A stretch of DNA of 64,000 nt from Salinadaptatus halalkaliphilus (GTDB lineage Archaea > Halobacteriota > Halobacteria > Halobacteriales > Natrialbaceae). Positions 53,726 through 62,453 of this stretch are shown in pieces (position 1 is the first letter of the stretch; each line of letters starts with the position of its first letter). The DNA lies in the NCBI RefSeq assembly GCF_006543045.1, contig NZ_RBZW01000021.1:395172-459171 (forward strand). Direction: 5' to 3'. The notes under the pieces are model-generated. The model saw only the letters and a list, made by a program, of their open reading frames with translations. It had not been told where the DNA came from and searched no databases. The translations under genes were made by a program, and so were the position numbers.

Positions 53726-54076
53726 CTATCGCTCGAGCGGTCCGTCGTCCAGTCTCTCAGATCCAGCCATCGGGAACGTGCCACACTCGTCCGCGTAAAT
53801 CGCGACGTGCCGGTCGATCCGTCGAATCGCAGTTACTGCGTCACGCGGTGGCGTCCGTTGTTCAACCAAAAAGAGCACACCTGGATGCTCTTCGAACTCG
53901 AAGAAGTCATCGTCGTTCGTAAGCAAGACTCGTTCGCTGTGCCGACAGTAGGTGACGATTTCGGTATCCTCGAAGCCGAGCTCGAGTTCGTCTTGCACGC
54001 GAACGACGTCGTATCCTTCCTGCGCCAGGAGTTCGGTGAGAGACCGTTTGATATTCTCGTCGACGCAGCGCTTCAT
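53726..54076 (-). CDS. DUF5615 PIN-like toxin
   Basis: 116 aa. MKRCVDENIKRSLTELLAQEGYDVVRVQDELELGFEDTEIVTYCRHSERVLLTNDDDFFEF has the PIN-like acidic positions (D-E-N at the start; E-D-T-E-I; N-D-D-D-F). An intact relative of the interrupted gene at 50865. It overlaps the upstream DUF433 gene by 4 bases (ATGA at 54073-54076), so they are translationally coupled. Presumed ribonuclease toxin; no activity is shown. Confidence 0.8.
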   Translation of the reverse strand: MKRCVDENIKRSLTELLAQEGYDVVRVQDELELGFEDTEIVTYCRHSERVLLTNDDDFFEFEEHPGVLFLVEQRTPPRDAVTAIRRIDRHVAIYADECGTFPMAGSERLDDGPLER

Positions 54077-54357
54077 CGCGTTTCGGATACCGAGTTCGGT
54101 GACGGCTGGCGGTCCCGACTCTCACGTCGTCGTTCGTCACGGCGCTCCCGATAGGAACGCAGCTCGTCGACGTTGTCGTAGTAGTACGCGAGTGCACGGT
54201 AGACGTCGGCCAGATCGAGGGCGAACTCCGTCGCGACCGTCTCCGGATCCATTCCCTCCTCGTGGATCCACTCGACGATCTGAACGACGCTGATTCGCCG
54301 GCCATCGATCCGAGGCTGGCCTCCCATCACACCCTCGGTCGAAACGATCTCGCTCAT
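54073..54357 (-). CDS. DUF433 antitoxin-like protein
   Basis: 94 aa from ATG 54357 (MSEIVSTEGVMGGQPRIDGRRISVVQIVEWIHEEGMDPETVATEF). DUF433 pattern G-x-P-x-I-x-G-R-R-I-x-V followed by P-E-x-V-A-x-x-F and A-L-A-Y-Y. It keeps the G-x-P-x-I-x-G-R-R segment that the DUF433 at 50567 has partly lost. Coupled to DUF5615 by a 4-base overlap and followed by UPF0175: a three-gene operon reading leftwards. Longer in-frame starts (54384, 54426) are possible but less typical. Confidence 0.8.
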   Translation of the reverse strand: MSEIVSTEGVMGGQPRIDGRRISVVQIVEWIHEEGMDPETVATEFALDLADVYRALAYYYDNVDELRSYRERRDERRRESRDRQPSPNSVSETR

Positions 54358-54478
54358 AGCATACGGTTGTCTCCGATCGTTCATAAACCGTCGGCCTCGA
54401 GATCTGTTGACCGAACGCCGACACAAAGACTTCCGGCTGCTATCGACTCGAGCGGCCCGTCGTCGCTCCCGCCGAGGG

Positions 54479-55228
54479 TCAGGACTCGAGTCGCGGAACG
54501 CCCTCGAGGTCGGTTCGTCGCTCGCCGGTGAGATACTCCTGGTAGTAACCCAGGCCGCGGACGCCGGTGAGGGTCCTCGAGAGCGCGCCGAAGGCGAGTC
54601 GGTCTTTCGCGGGGAGATCGGATTCGGGTGACTTGAGGCCGCTCGGTCGCGGCGGGACGCCCGGCCGGCCGTAGCGATCGGGGTGATAGCGCTGGAGTTG
54701 ACAGAGGCCGCGGCCGACGCGGCGGTCCTTTTTCACGAGGTCGGCGAGGGTGTTTCTGGTCGGGTGGTACATCGTGGCGTCGGCGGCGAAGTGGAGGTCG
54801 TAGCCCGCCTCGTGGACCCGGTTGCCGAACTCCTTGTCGCCGCCGGAGAGCAGGCGGTGATCGAACAGGCCGACGTCCTCGAAGACGGTTCGGCGGACGA
54901 AGAGACAACACGTGGGGGCGAACTGTTGGCGCTCGAGGTACTGTTCGATCGGGAAGCCCGTGTGGTGATCGTAGCGGGCTGCTATCGTGGGGTCCTCTGG
55001 GAGGGTGAGCTCGACGTTACAGCCCATGTAATCGCCGTCGTGGGTTTGGAAGGTCTCGAGGGCGGACTCGAGCCAGTCCTCGGGGACGGTCATGTCCGCG
55101 TCGACGAACGCGAGGACGTCGCTGTCGGTGTTTCGGATGCCGGTGTTGCGGGCCGCGTAGGAGGATTGGCCTACGATATGAGAGTCGAGCGTGTAATTCC
55201 GGGGTATTTTTGAATCCAAGAGGCACAT
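54479..55228 (-). pseudogene. GT2 glycosyltransferase lacking its N-terminal half
   Basis: Family 2 glycosyltransferase homology begins abruptly at about 55190 (VGQSSYAARNTGIRNTDSDV, then LAFVDADMTVPEDW with the DxD motif) and runs to the normal C-terminus. The GT-A N-terminal strand and nucleotide-binding part (about 70-90 residues) are absent. Upstream in-frame codons to 55726 are antisense to the epimerase gene and show no GT features. The truncation point coincides with the promoter and start of the rightward epimerase, so the 5' half was probably replaced by the incoming cassette. It may still be translated from Met at 55228. Confidence 0.75.
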
Positions 55229-55237
55229 CTTGGTCCA

Positions 55238-56224
55238 ATGAGGATTCTGGTCACAGGTGGCGCAGGGTTTATCGGCGGTCACCTCGCCGAGCAGTTCGTC
55301 CGCGATGGCCACGATGTCGTCGTTCTCGATACACTCGAGCCGTTTTACGAGGTCGGGATCAAAGAGCGAAACGTCGAAATTGCCCGTTCTGCTGCGTCGG
55401 ACGGCGACGGTGTGTACGAGTTCGTCGAAGGGAGTATCACCGATTCGGATCTCGTCCGAGAGCTCGTTTCTAACACCGAATACGTGTACCATCAGGCAGC
55501 CCAGGCCGGCGTTCGTGCGAGTGTCGAAAACCCAGACAAAACGACCCGATTCAACGTCGAGGGAACGTTCACTCTCCTCGAGGCAGCCCGTGAGAGCGGT
55601 GTAAAACGATTCGTGAACGCTAGTTCCTCTTCGGTATACGGTAAACCCGAGTATCTCCCGTACGACGAGGAACATCCGACGCGGCCGGTGAGTCCCTATG
55701 GGGCTTCGAAGGTTGCCGCCGAACACTACGCGCGAGTGTACAACGAGGTGTACGGGCTTCCGACAGTGTCATTACGATACTTCACCGTATACGGACCGCG
55801 GATGCGTCCGAATATGGCGTTTACCAACTTCGTCTCGCGGTGTCTCCACGGTGAATCGCCCGTGATTTTTGGCGACGGGAATCAGACGCGAGATTTCACC
55901 TACGTAGACGACATCGTCGACGCGAATCGACGACTACTCGAGACCGATGCAGCGGACGGTGAGGTTCTGAACGTTGGTTCGACGGGTCGGATTACGATCG
56001 ACCGACTCGCACGCGTGATTCGAGACGAGATCGATCCGTCGATCGAGATCGTCTACGACGAGGCTCGAGAAGGGGACGCCGAGCACACTCACTCTGACGT
56101 ATCGAAAGCAAACGAGTTACTTGGATACGAACCCAGTATCTCGATCGAAGACGGTGCGAAGCGATTCGTCGAGTGGTACCGAGAGAACGAGGACTGGTAC
56201 GATCCGCTGGTTCGTCGATCATAA
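55238..56224 (+). CDS. NAD-dependent sugar-nucleotide epimerase/dehydratase
   Basis: 328-aa extended SDR. Rossmann G-x-x-G-x-x-G: GGAGFIGGHL (7-16). Catalytic Y-x-x-x-K: YGASKVAAE. Ser/Thr: NASSSSVYG. Substrate loop RYFTVYGPRMRPNMAF suggests a UDP-sugar 4-epimerase/dehydratase of the GalE/UGE-like group. It makes activated sugars for the glycan cluster. TATA-like TATTTTTG at 55205-55212 lies about 30 bases upstream, inside the truncated GT gene. Exact product not predictable. Confidence 0.88.
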   Translation: MRILVTGGAGFIGGHLAEQFVRDGHDVVVLDTLEPFYEVGIKERNVEIARSAASDGDGVYEFVEGSITDSDLVRELVSNTEYVYHQAAQAGVRASVENPDKTTRFNVEGTFTLLEAARESGVKRFVNASSSSVYGKPEYLPYDEEHPTRPVSPYGASKVAAEHYARVYNEVYGLPTVSLRYFTVYGPRMRPNMAFTNFVSRCLHGESPVIFGDGNQTRDFTYVDDIVDANRRLLETDAADGEVLNVGSTGRITIDRLARVIRDEIDPSIEIVYDEAREGDAEHTHSDVSKANELLGYEPSISIEDGAKRFVEWYRENEDWYDPLVRRS

Positions 56225-56319
56225 GTTCGGTAACTTGGTGACCGGCTACGAGTCGGTCACCGGTGCTGAACGAACACGTATATGGACCAGGCGTCGAAAG
56301 AATCGTTGAGAACCATCGT

Positions 56320-57273
56320 ATGGGTAATGGAGTCGATCTTCGTGTTTTGCATCTGACGACCTCGAAAGAAGTATTTTTCGAGGGGCAGATCGAGACGCTC
56401 GAGGCGATGGGCGTCGACTGTGACGTTCTGGTCGTTCCCGGAGAGGATCAGATCGATGGCGACATGGGTTCGAGACGAGGCATCAAAGAGTACCTGCAGT
56501 TCGTCCCGCAGGTCCGTCGGGCCCTTCGGCGAGGGGAGTACGACCTTATCCACGCCAACTATGGACTGACCGCGCCTTACGCCGTGACGCAGTTCCGATT
56601 ACCTGTCGTGCTGACGCTCTGGGGATCGGATGTCGTCGGTTTCGACGGACTGGTGACGAAGGCCTGTGTGTGGCGGACGGACGCAGTAACGGTTCGCAGT
56701 GAGGAGATGCGGGAGTTACTAGGACGCGATAACGCGTATATCGTCCCCAGCGGCGTGGATATGGATCGGTTTCGGCCGATCGATCGTCAGGAGGCGCGAG
56801 AACGCGTCGGATGGGATCCGGATGGAACACACGTGCTGTTTCCGTACTCGCCTGATTACGAGCGGAAGAATCACCCGCTGGCCGAGCGGGTAGTAGATCG
56901 GGTTTCGGAAGAGTTGGATTTCGAGGTGACGTTACAGACGATCTCGGGGATCGATCACGACCAAGTGCCGTATTACATGAACGCCGCTGACTGTGTGCTG
57001 TTGACCTCAAAGCACGAGGGGTCGCCGAACACGGTGAAGGAGGCGATGGCGTGTAACGTGCCCGTGGTTACTACGGATGTTGGGGACGTTCGGGAGCGGT
57101 TAGCCGGGGTTTCACCTGGCGGTGTCGGAGTTGATGAAAAGGAACTGGTACGGTTGGTGTGTTCGGTGGTTATTTCGAGGGGACAATCGGATGGACGGGA
57201 GGCCGTACAAGCGGTTAGCTGGGATCGGATCGGCGATCGGATATTGGGGATCTATCAAAACGTGTCTGAATAG
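56320..57273 (+). CDS. GT4-family glycosyltransferase
   Basis: 317 aa from ATG 56320 (MGNGVDLRVLHLTTSKE). GT-B fold: N-terminal domain with DLIHANYGLTAPYA and LTLWGSDV, then SGVDMDRFRP and the nucleotide-sugar-binding C-terminal domain (LFPYSPDYERKNHPLAE; YYMNAADCVLLTSKHEGSPNTVKEAMACNVPVVTTDVGD with the E-x7-E motif). It follows the epimerase by 95 bases. A longer GTG start at 56263 is possible. Sugar specificity unknown. Confidence 0.85.
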   Translation: MGNGVDLRVLHLTTSKEVFFEGQIETLEAMGVDCDVLVVPGEDQIDGDMGSRRGIKEYLQFVPQVRRALRRGEYDLIHANYGLTAPYAVTQFRLPVVLTLWGSDVVGFDGLVTKACVWRTDAVTVRSEEMRELLGRDNAYIVPSGVDMDRFRPIDRQEARERVGWDPDGTHVLFPYSPDYERKNHPLAERVVDRVSEELDFEVTLQTISGIDHDQVPYYMNAADCVLLTSKHEGSPNTVKEAMACNVPVVTTDVGDVRERLAGVSPGGVGVDEKELVRLVCSVVISRGQSDGREAVQAVSWDRIGDRILGIYQNVSE

Positions 57274-57387
57274 CTTGTAACAATGATACTGGACTATGTG
57301 AAAGCATTGTATTCGAAACTACGACTAGATAGATTGAGTGAAACGATTAGTGATGGTTTAAAATATATAAAATTCAGGACGAACCGA

Positions 57388-57775
57388 TTATTTGTTCATC
57401 CTGTCTACTTCCCGGACATATTCTGGCGCTAACCCATTCAGGTCGACGAATCCGAGAAATTCCATGTTAGGTATTATCTCGGCTTCTGCTTCGATCTCGT
57501 CGTAGTAGTCGGGATCGTTGTGGTCCGGTGAGCCGATCATCACGAAGTCTGTTTCCGGGGGTCGTCGAGTGAGTTCGAGGTATTGTTTCGGTTTGTATTT
57601 GTTCGGGGTCAATTGATCCGACCCAGAGGATGTACTTTTGGTCGGTATGTGGGATGAGTTCAAACCCGTCAAGGACATCGTCTCTGTTTGGGGTCTGTAC
57701 TGCGTTAATTCCGGATCTCCCTTTCAAGAGCCTTTTTGACTTTTCCAGCCGATGTCGAGAGCGAGTCAGTGTCAC
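57388..57775 (-). pseudogene. Frameshifted GT4 glycosyltransferase remnant
   Basis: Two minus-strand frames together give a GT4 central segment: one frame reads INAVQTPNRDDVLDGFEL then DQKYILWVGSIDPEQ; the next reads NKYKPKQYLELTRRPPETDF and VMIGSPDHNDPDYYDEIEAEA then NMEFLGFVDL. The frame changes near 57610, the N-terminal domain is missing and the end is short, with no E-x7-E segment. Clearly a non-functional fragment; no other assignment fits. Confidence 0.75.
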
Positions 57776-57813
57776 TCCACAACACCCATTTAGGTCGATT
57801 ACTGATTCTACTT

Positions 57814-58758
57814 ATGGATATCACTGACCAACGTATTCTGGTTACTGGCGGTGGTGGATTTGTCGGTTCGCATATTGCCAACAGACTCACCAATGAAAAT
57901 CATGTGACCGTTATAGACAATTTCTCTACGGGAAATTCTGCATGGCTCAATGATAAAGCAGTAGTTGTAGAGGCTAACCTCGCTGATGAAAATATTGCGG
58001 AGAGTATAATTGATGAGAGTTTTGATATTATTTTTCATCTTGCTTCGCGGAAGGAAGTGAACGATCCTGATCTCCAGAGGCAGTTTCGAAATAATACGGA
58101 AATGACACACAACCTTCTGCGGGCCGCGCACGACGCTGGTGTAACGCATGTTGTGTATACCTCGTCCTCGACCGTTTATGGTGAAGCCCCTCAACCGACG
58201 CCAGAAGACTATGCTCCAATAGAACCCATCAGCGTCTACGGGGCAAGCAAACTTGCGGACGAAGGACTCCTCTCGACGTATGCACATTCTCACGGATTTT
58301 CTGTTTGGAACTTCCGTTTTGCTAACGTAGTTGGATCAAGATTACGGGGTGCAGTCATTCCGGATTTCATCCAGAAGTTACGATCTGACCCGAAAACGTT
58401 AACTATCCTGGGAAATGGACGCCAAGAGAAATCTTATCTCCATATCGATGACTGCATTGACGGCATGCTCCACACGATTGAACACCACCTATTCAATCAA
58501 TCATCAGGGGGATCAATGCATACCTATAACCTCGGTACGCGGACGACGACGTCCGTCAATCGGATCGCGGACATCGTCTGCGATGTATTAGGTGTCGATC
58601 CTCAATATACATATACAGGAGGCGATCGGGGATGGACCGGTGACGTCCCGCGGATGCGGTTATCGATCGAGAAACTTTCTGCACTTGGATGGGAACCACG
58701 AATGGAAAGTGACGACGCGATTCGTGCGGCAGCGGAAACACTAGCCAACGAATTATAG
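57814..58758 (+). CDS. NAD-dependent epimerase/dehydratase (SDR)
   Basis: 314 aa from ATG 57814. G-x-x-G-x-x-G: VTGGGGFVGSHIA; TSSSTVYG; YGASKLADE (Y-x-x-x-K). Similar class to the epimerase at 55238 but with different substrate loop (FANVVGSRLRGAVIPDF). The gene is noticeably AT-richer than the core genes. Its end overlaps the convergent GT4 gene by 6 bases. Part of the glycan cassette; product unknown. Confidence 0.88.
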   Translation: MDITDQRILVTGGGGFVGSHIANRLTNENHVTVIDNFSTGNSAWLNDKAVVVEANLADENIAESIIDESFDIIFHLASRKEVNDPDLQRQFRNNTEMTHNLLRAAHDAGVTHVVYTSSSTVYGEAPQPTPEDYAPIEPISVYGASKLADEGLLSTYAHSHGFSVWNFRFANVVGSRLRGAVIPDFIQKLRSDPKTLTILGNGRQEKSYLHIDDCIDGMLHTIEHHLFNQSSGGSMHTYNLGTRTTTSVNRIADIVCDVLGVDPQYTYTGGDRGWTGDVPRMRLSIEKLSALGWEPRMESDDAIRAAAETLANEL

Positions 58759-59859
58759 CTCGGAGGTCGTCTCCACATCAACCAGCTGGTTGTATAGGCC
58801 TAAATATTCGTTAACAGTGGTATCGATGGAGAATTCGTTAGTTACGCGATCGAAAGCTCGTTCCGCATATTCCTCTCGGCGGGTTTCATCCAAGAGTTTG
58901 ATGCATTCTTCAGCCATTCTATCAATATCTCCGTACTCAACCAGCTCACCGCTTGATTGGTCCTCAATCACTTCTGAGGTCCCTGGAACGTTGGTTCCTA
59001 CGATGGGTAACTTTGCCGCCATCGCCTCTAGCAATGTTACTGGTAGTCCTTCGTACCGAGAAGAAGAAATGAAGATATCCGCGTTCCGGTAATAGTCTGT
59101 AATATCCTTTACAAATCCAGTGATGGTGACAAAGTCTTCCAAATCATGGCTCTCAACTTTGGAACGGAGTTCATCTTCGAGGTCGCCCCAACCTACAATA
59201 AGTAGATGGACATCTGATCGTACGGACGTTATTTCGTTCATTGCATCAATCAGGTGAGCTTGTGACTTTTGAGGCACATATCGCCCGACGTTGAGTAACA
59301 CAGTATCATTTGGTTCGATATCATGGGTTTGAATGAGGTAGTCGTTGGACAAATCAGAGAACGACTCTACGTCTACTCCATTATAAATCACTTGGAAGTC
59401 ATTATCCACCGAGCGTCTCATCGTGTTCAGTACACTCTCTGAAACGGGAACCGTTTTCGAATCTAGCGATCGTGTTACCCGCTCCAGAAACATACTACGA
59501 TCAGAATAGGCATCTGTGATGTTGTGTTGAGTACTAACGATTACTGGAACCTTGGCAAGCCTACCGACAATTCGACCAATGATAGTTGATGCCGGGAGAT
59601 GCGTGTGAAGAATGTCGGGGTTTTTACGCTTTAGTTCTCTATATAACATCCATATTGTTATTGGGTGGTACATTCCATGTTCACTCAACTTGATAACTTC
59701 TCCACCAGCAGTCTCAAACTCTGGTTGAAGAGTAGCAGGGTCATTCAGATAACAAACAGAATTGTCTATATCATCATCATTAAGTTTCTTGGTTATATTC
59801 AGCACCATGTGTTCTGCTCCACCGGCGGATAATGTGTCTATGATATGACAGACTTTCAT
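58753..59859 (-). CDS. GT4-family glycosyltransferase
   Basis: 368 aa. MKVCHIIDTLSAGGAEHMVLNITKKL is a typical GT4 N-terminus; VIVSTQHN and IYNGVDVESFSD lie in the middle; C-terminal domain has VLLNVGRYVPQKSQAHLIDAM, FVTITGFVKDITDYYRNADIFISSSRYEGLPVTLLEAMAAKLPIVGT (E-x7-E motif). AT-rich codon use, unlike the chromosome core. Transfers a sugar during polysaccharide or glycan-lipid assembly; donor unknown. Confidence 0.88.
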   Translation of the reverse strand: MKVCHIIDTLSAGGAEHMVLNITKKLNDDDIDNSVCYLNDPATLQPEFETAGGEVIKLSEHGMYHPITIWMLYRELKRKNPDILHTHLPASTIIGRIVGRLAKVPVIVSTQHNITDAYSDRSMFLERVTRSLDSKTVPVSESVLNTMRRSVDNDFQVIYNGVDVESFSDLSNDYLIQTHDIEPNDTVLLNVGRYVPQKSQAHLIDAMNEITSVRSDVHLLIVGWGDLEDELRSKVESHDLEDFVTITGFVKDITDYYRNADIFISSSRYEGLPVTLLEAMAAKLPIVGTNVPGTSEVIEDQSSGELVEYGDIDRMAEECIKLLDETRREEYAERAFDRVTNEFSIDTTVNEYLGLYNQLVDVETTSEL

Positions 59860-60006
59860 GGGAATACCATCATTAATTACTCATTCGTTAATTGATGCGG
59901 ATTTAAAGCCCTTCGCATAGGGGTAATAGTATTAAGATTGGCCTAACCAATCATCGGCGGAGAACTATTTTAGTAGATTCTATTGCTCTTCCGACAGATA
60001 AATATA

Positions 60007-61101
60007 TCATAGACAAACACTCTCAATTTTTTCAATAACTCTGCTCGACAAATTATCCTCATGCCAGTCTTGTTTTTGCGGTAGGAATAATACATATGTT
60101 GGTAGTTCGTGGCATATTCTTCCAAACACTTTGTTCTCTGTTTCCTCCAGTTGGTGTAAGTCCGTTTTGTCGCTATCTCTATTAAATAGTAAATCGGAAG
60201 ATGAACAAATCGAACGGATGTATGAGTTCCACTCATACTCATTTATCGAACTCAGATATCTTGCTGCCTGGTCAGATGATATTTTCTCCATATATGGCCG
60301 ATCATCATTATGGTTATGGGATTGGAGAAAAATTAGAAAATCAATTGGGGAACTACTGGTATGACTACACTCGTTAAATAACTCTTCGAGCATAATTTTT
60401 TTTGCATCCGGTGTAATGTAAAACTCGTTGAAAAAATATAGGGCTTTTTCAATAAATGTCTCTTTTTTATGAGTTCTTGACTCGATGACTCTACTTAGCT
60501 TGAATCTATTTATGTCTGCCAGCGATCGAGCAGATTCATTAACCATCGAGTTATTATATGGTTCAATGTTTATTGGAAGTGGAAAACCATGCGCTGTACA
60601 ATCTTTGCTGACCCAGAGACGATCATCGGATAGATATGATGCCTTACGATTTTTCAATAGAGATAGCAGTGTATTTGTTTTCCCCGTATGGCGCCAAGCT
60701 GGAAAAAGAACAGTCGTATTATTGAACTTCACACTAGATGCGTGAACCATACAAATATCATTTTCAGCCAAATTCTTCCTTACTTGGTATTCGATGATTT
60801 TAAATGCAAGATGCAATGCTGTGTCATTGCCTATTTCGATGTAGTCCCTATTCTGATCGATTTTAAATGATCCTAAATCCGATTTATGTATGAATGCACC
60901 GTCTGATTTTCCGTAAAAGCTTCTAGGATCTCCCAATATTTTCTCAGCGTTGCCAATATCATCTCGAATATGGCAGTGGAGATCAATATCCTTGCTTGTA
61001 TTTATGGATATCCGGTTATAATATTCTTCCAGTGAAGAATGTAATTCACCCTGGCCGGTGATCTCTACATTGTATTGGTCTAAAAATCTGAAGGTAGTCA
61101 T
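60007..61101 (-). CDS. HPr-kinase-like P-loop protein of a glycan cluster
   Basis: 364 aa. A central domain resembles HPr kinase/phosphorylase: a P-loop variant FPAWRHTGKTNTLL (about 133-146; A-x4-G-K-T) preceded by MVHASSVKFNNTTVLF and followed by YLSDDRLWV, the Asp pair seen in that fold. N-terminal about 110 residues and C-terminal about 130 are not recognised. HPrK-like proteins occur in surface-polysaccharide and peptide-modification clusters with unknown substrates. Very AT-rich. ATG 61101. The next gene upstream (61128) is in the same direction, 26 bases away. Confidence 0.6.
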   Translation of the reverse strand: MTTFRFLDQYNVEITGQGELHSSLEEYYNRISINTSKDIDLHCHIRDDIGNAEKILGDPRSFYGKSDGAFIHKSDLGSFKIDQNRDYIEIGNDTALHLAFKIIEYQVRKNLAENDICMVHASSVKFNNTTVLFPAWRHTGKTNTLLSLLKNRKASYLSDDRLWVSKDCTAHGFPLPINIEPYNNSMVNESARSLADINRFKLSRVIESRTHKKETFIEKALYFFNEFYITPDAKKIMLEELFNECSHTSSSPIDFLIFLQSHNHNDDRPYMEKISSDQAARYLSSINEYEWNSYIRSICSSSDLLFNRDSDKTDLHQLEETENKVFGRICHELPTYVLFLPQKQDWHEDNLSSRVIEKIESVCL

Positions 61102-61127
61102 TATCTGTTTGTGTTATGATGTGTGTT

Positions 61128-61928
61128 TTAACAAAAGTGACGATCTTGTCCACTGATTGTCTGAGTCATATCTGGATGGTTCATCTGCGTATTACTACTA
61201 TCTACATAATTACTAACCATTTTGTCACGCTTTCGCTGCCACTTCTTATGACGAACTTTTATTCGGACTGGAATTTTATCCAAATTGAGAATTCTTGCTA
61301 TGGTTAATCGGTGACGGCCATCATTCAATATAAAGTCTCCATCCCGGCCCACATTAACAACAACTTCATTAAATTCTGGCGGACAATATTGGTGAATTTT
61401 CCTATGTGCAGTAATATTGGATTGGGTTTGGAGTCTTTTTTGAGACTGATATCCACCATGATCTATGGTCTGGTATAGATCATCGATATGTTTTAATCTT
61501 TTATTGAAATCTGTCAGAGTTTCACAACCCCAGGCAGACTCGCCGGCGTTAAACCTTTCACCCCATTTATTGTAGAATCTGGTTTCTTCCCAGGGGATAT
61601 TGTGTTTAAAATGGTCTTGAAACGAGCTATAAAATACATACTCCTCAATTGGCGTGGATTCTACATCCCACTCACCACCAATTACTTCACATACACTATT
61701 AGGGTGATTAAAACAGTCTTTTGAGGACGGGAGTGATACTTTATTAACGGACGATGGGTCGATGTTTAATACTTCTAAGGGATCGATCGGAGCCTCGTAA
61801 TGCCGCCCACATGTGTACCACGTCATCGTTTTGGCGTACCACCGTACCACGTACGGTGAGACCCGAAACAGGATCGGATCAGGCACCCCCCATTTGATCG
61901 CGTCTTTCAGTCGGGCTGTGGCAGACAT
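61128..61928 (-). CDS. ParB-like (ParB/sulfiredoxin-fold) hypothetical protein
   Basis: 266 aa. The C-terminal part, about 190-235, holds VVVNVGRDGDFILNDGRHRLTIARILNLDKIPVRI: the G-x-H-R-L core of ParB/Srx-like nucleotidase domains (D-G-R-H-R-L). The N-terminal about 180 residues are helical and unassigned. It lies 26 bases upstream of the HPrK-like gene on the same strand, so likely one transcript. Such proteins recur in polysaccharide islands; the role is unknown. Confidence 0.6.
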   Translation of the reverse strand: MSATARLKDAIKWGVPDPILFRVSPYVVRWYAKTMTWYTCGRHYEAPIDPLEVLNIDPSSVNKVSLPSSKDCFNHPNSVCEVIGGEWDVESTPIEEYVFYSSFQDHFKHNIPWEETRFYNKWGERFNAGESAWGCETLTDFNKRLKHIDDLYQTIDHGGYQSQKRLQTQSNITAHRKIHQYCPPEFNEVVVNVGRDGDFILNDGRHRLTIARILNLDKIPVRIKVRHKKWQRKRDKMVSNYVDSSNTQMNHPDMTQTISGQDRHFC

Positions 61929-62024
61929 CGCAGTGGTCGTATCCAGCCAAATGTAGTCGATCGAAATAGGACTGTCGATCAGGATTCCAATCCCCTACAT
62001 CCACGTACCACGACCCCTACTGGA

Positions 62025-62453
62025 TCAATTCGACGATTTCGAGTAATCGAGTAACCGATCGTGATAGATTTCCGGACCCAGATCTGACTCGACGAGCTCG
62101 TAACTCTGCTCACCCATGCGAACGAGTTCGTCACGGTCGCGTATGATCCGGCGAAGCTTCTCGACGATGTAGTCACTATCCTGACTTCGAAATACGTATT
62201 CCGTTTCTCTCTCCTCGATGTAGTATTTCCTCCCGTTCGAGTCGCTACAGATGGCCGGCAGTCCGTGCGCCATCGCCTCCGAGTGGAACACAGCAGCGGG
62301 TTCGTCGAAACCCGGGATATGTTCCTCGAGGTCTCCGGGAGCGAGATTAGCACGATGCTGTTCCCAGAAATGAGCAAGCTCTCCACAGAAGACGATCTGA
62401 AACTGGTGGGTAAGCGCATGGACGATGCTCTGACGTTCCCGGACTCTCTTCAT
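62025..62453 (-). pseudogene. GT4 glycosyltransferase C-terminal fragment
   Basis: 142 aa corresponding to the second GT4 domain only: FCGELAHFWEQ..., then GFDEPAAVFHSEAMAHGLPAICSDSNG with the E-x7-E type segment and the final helix. The ATG at 62453 lies exactly where a truncated flippase fragment begins on the other strand, so the start is an artefact of a recombination junction. Unlikely to be active alone. Confidence 0.65.

Noticed and set aside
53686..53784. Longer start for the UPF0175 gene
   Set aside because: It would overlap the DUF5615 coding sequence by about 60 bases and add residues outside the UPF0175 domain.
55229..55726. In-frame N-terminal extension of the truncated glycosyltransferase
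   Set aside because: It is antisense to the epimerase gene and lacks the GT-A N-terminal strand and nucleotide-binding features.
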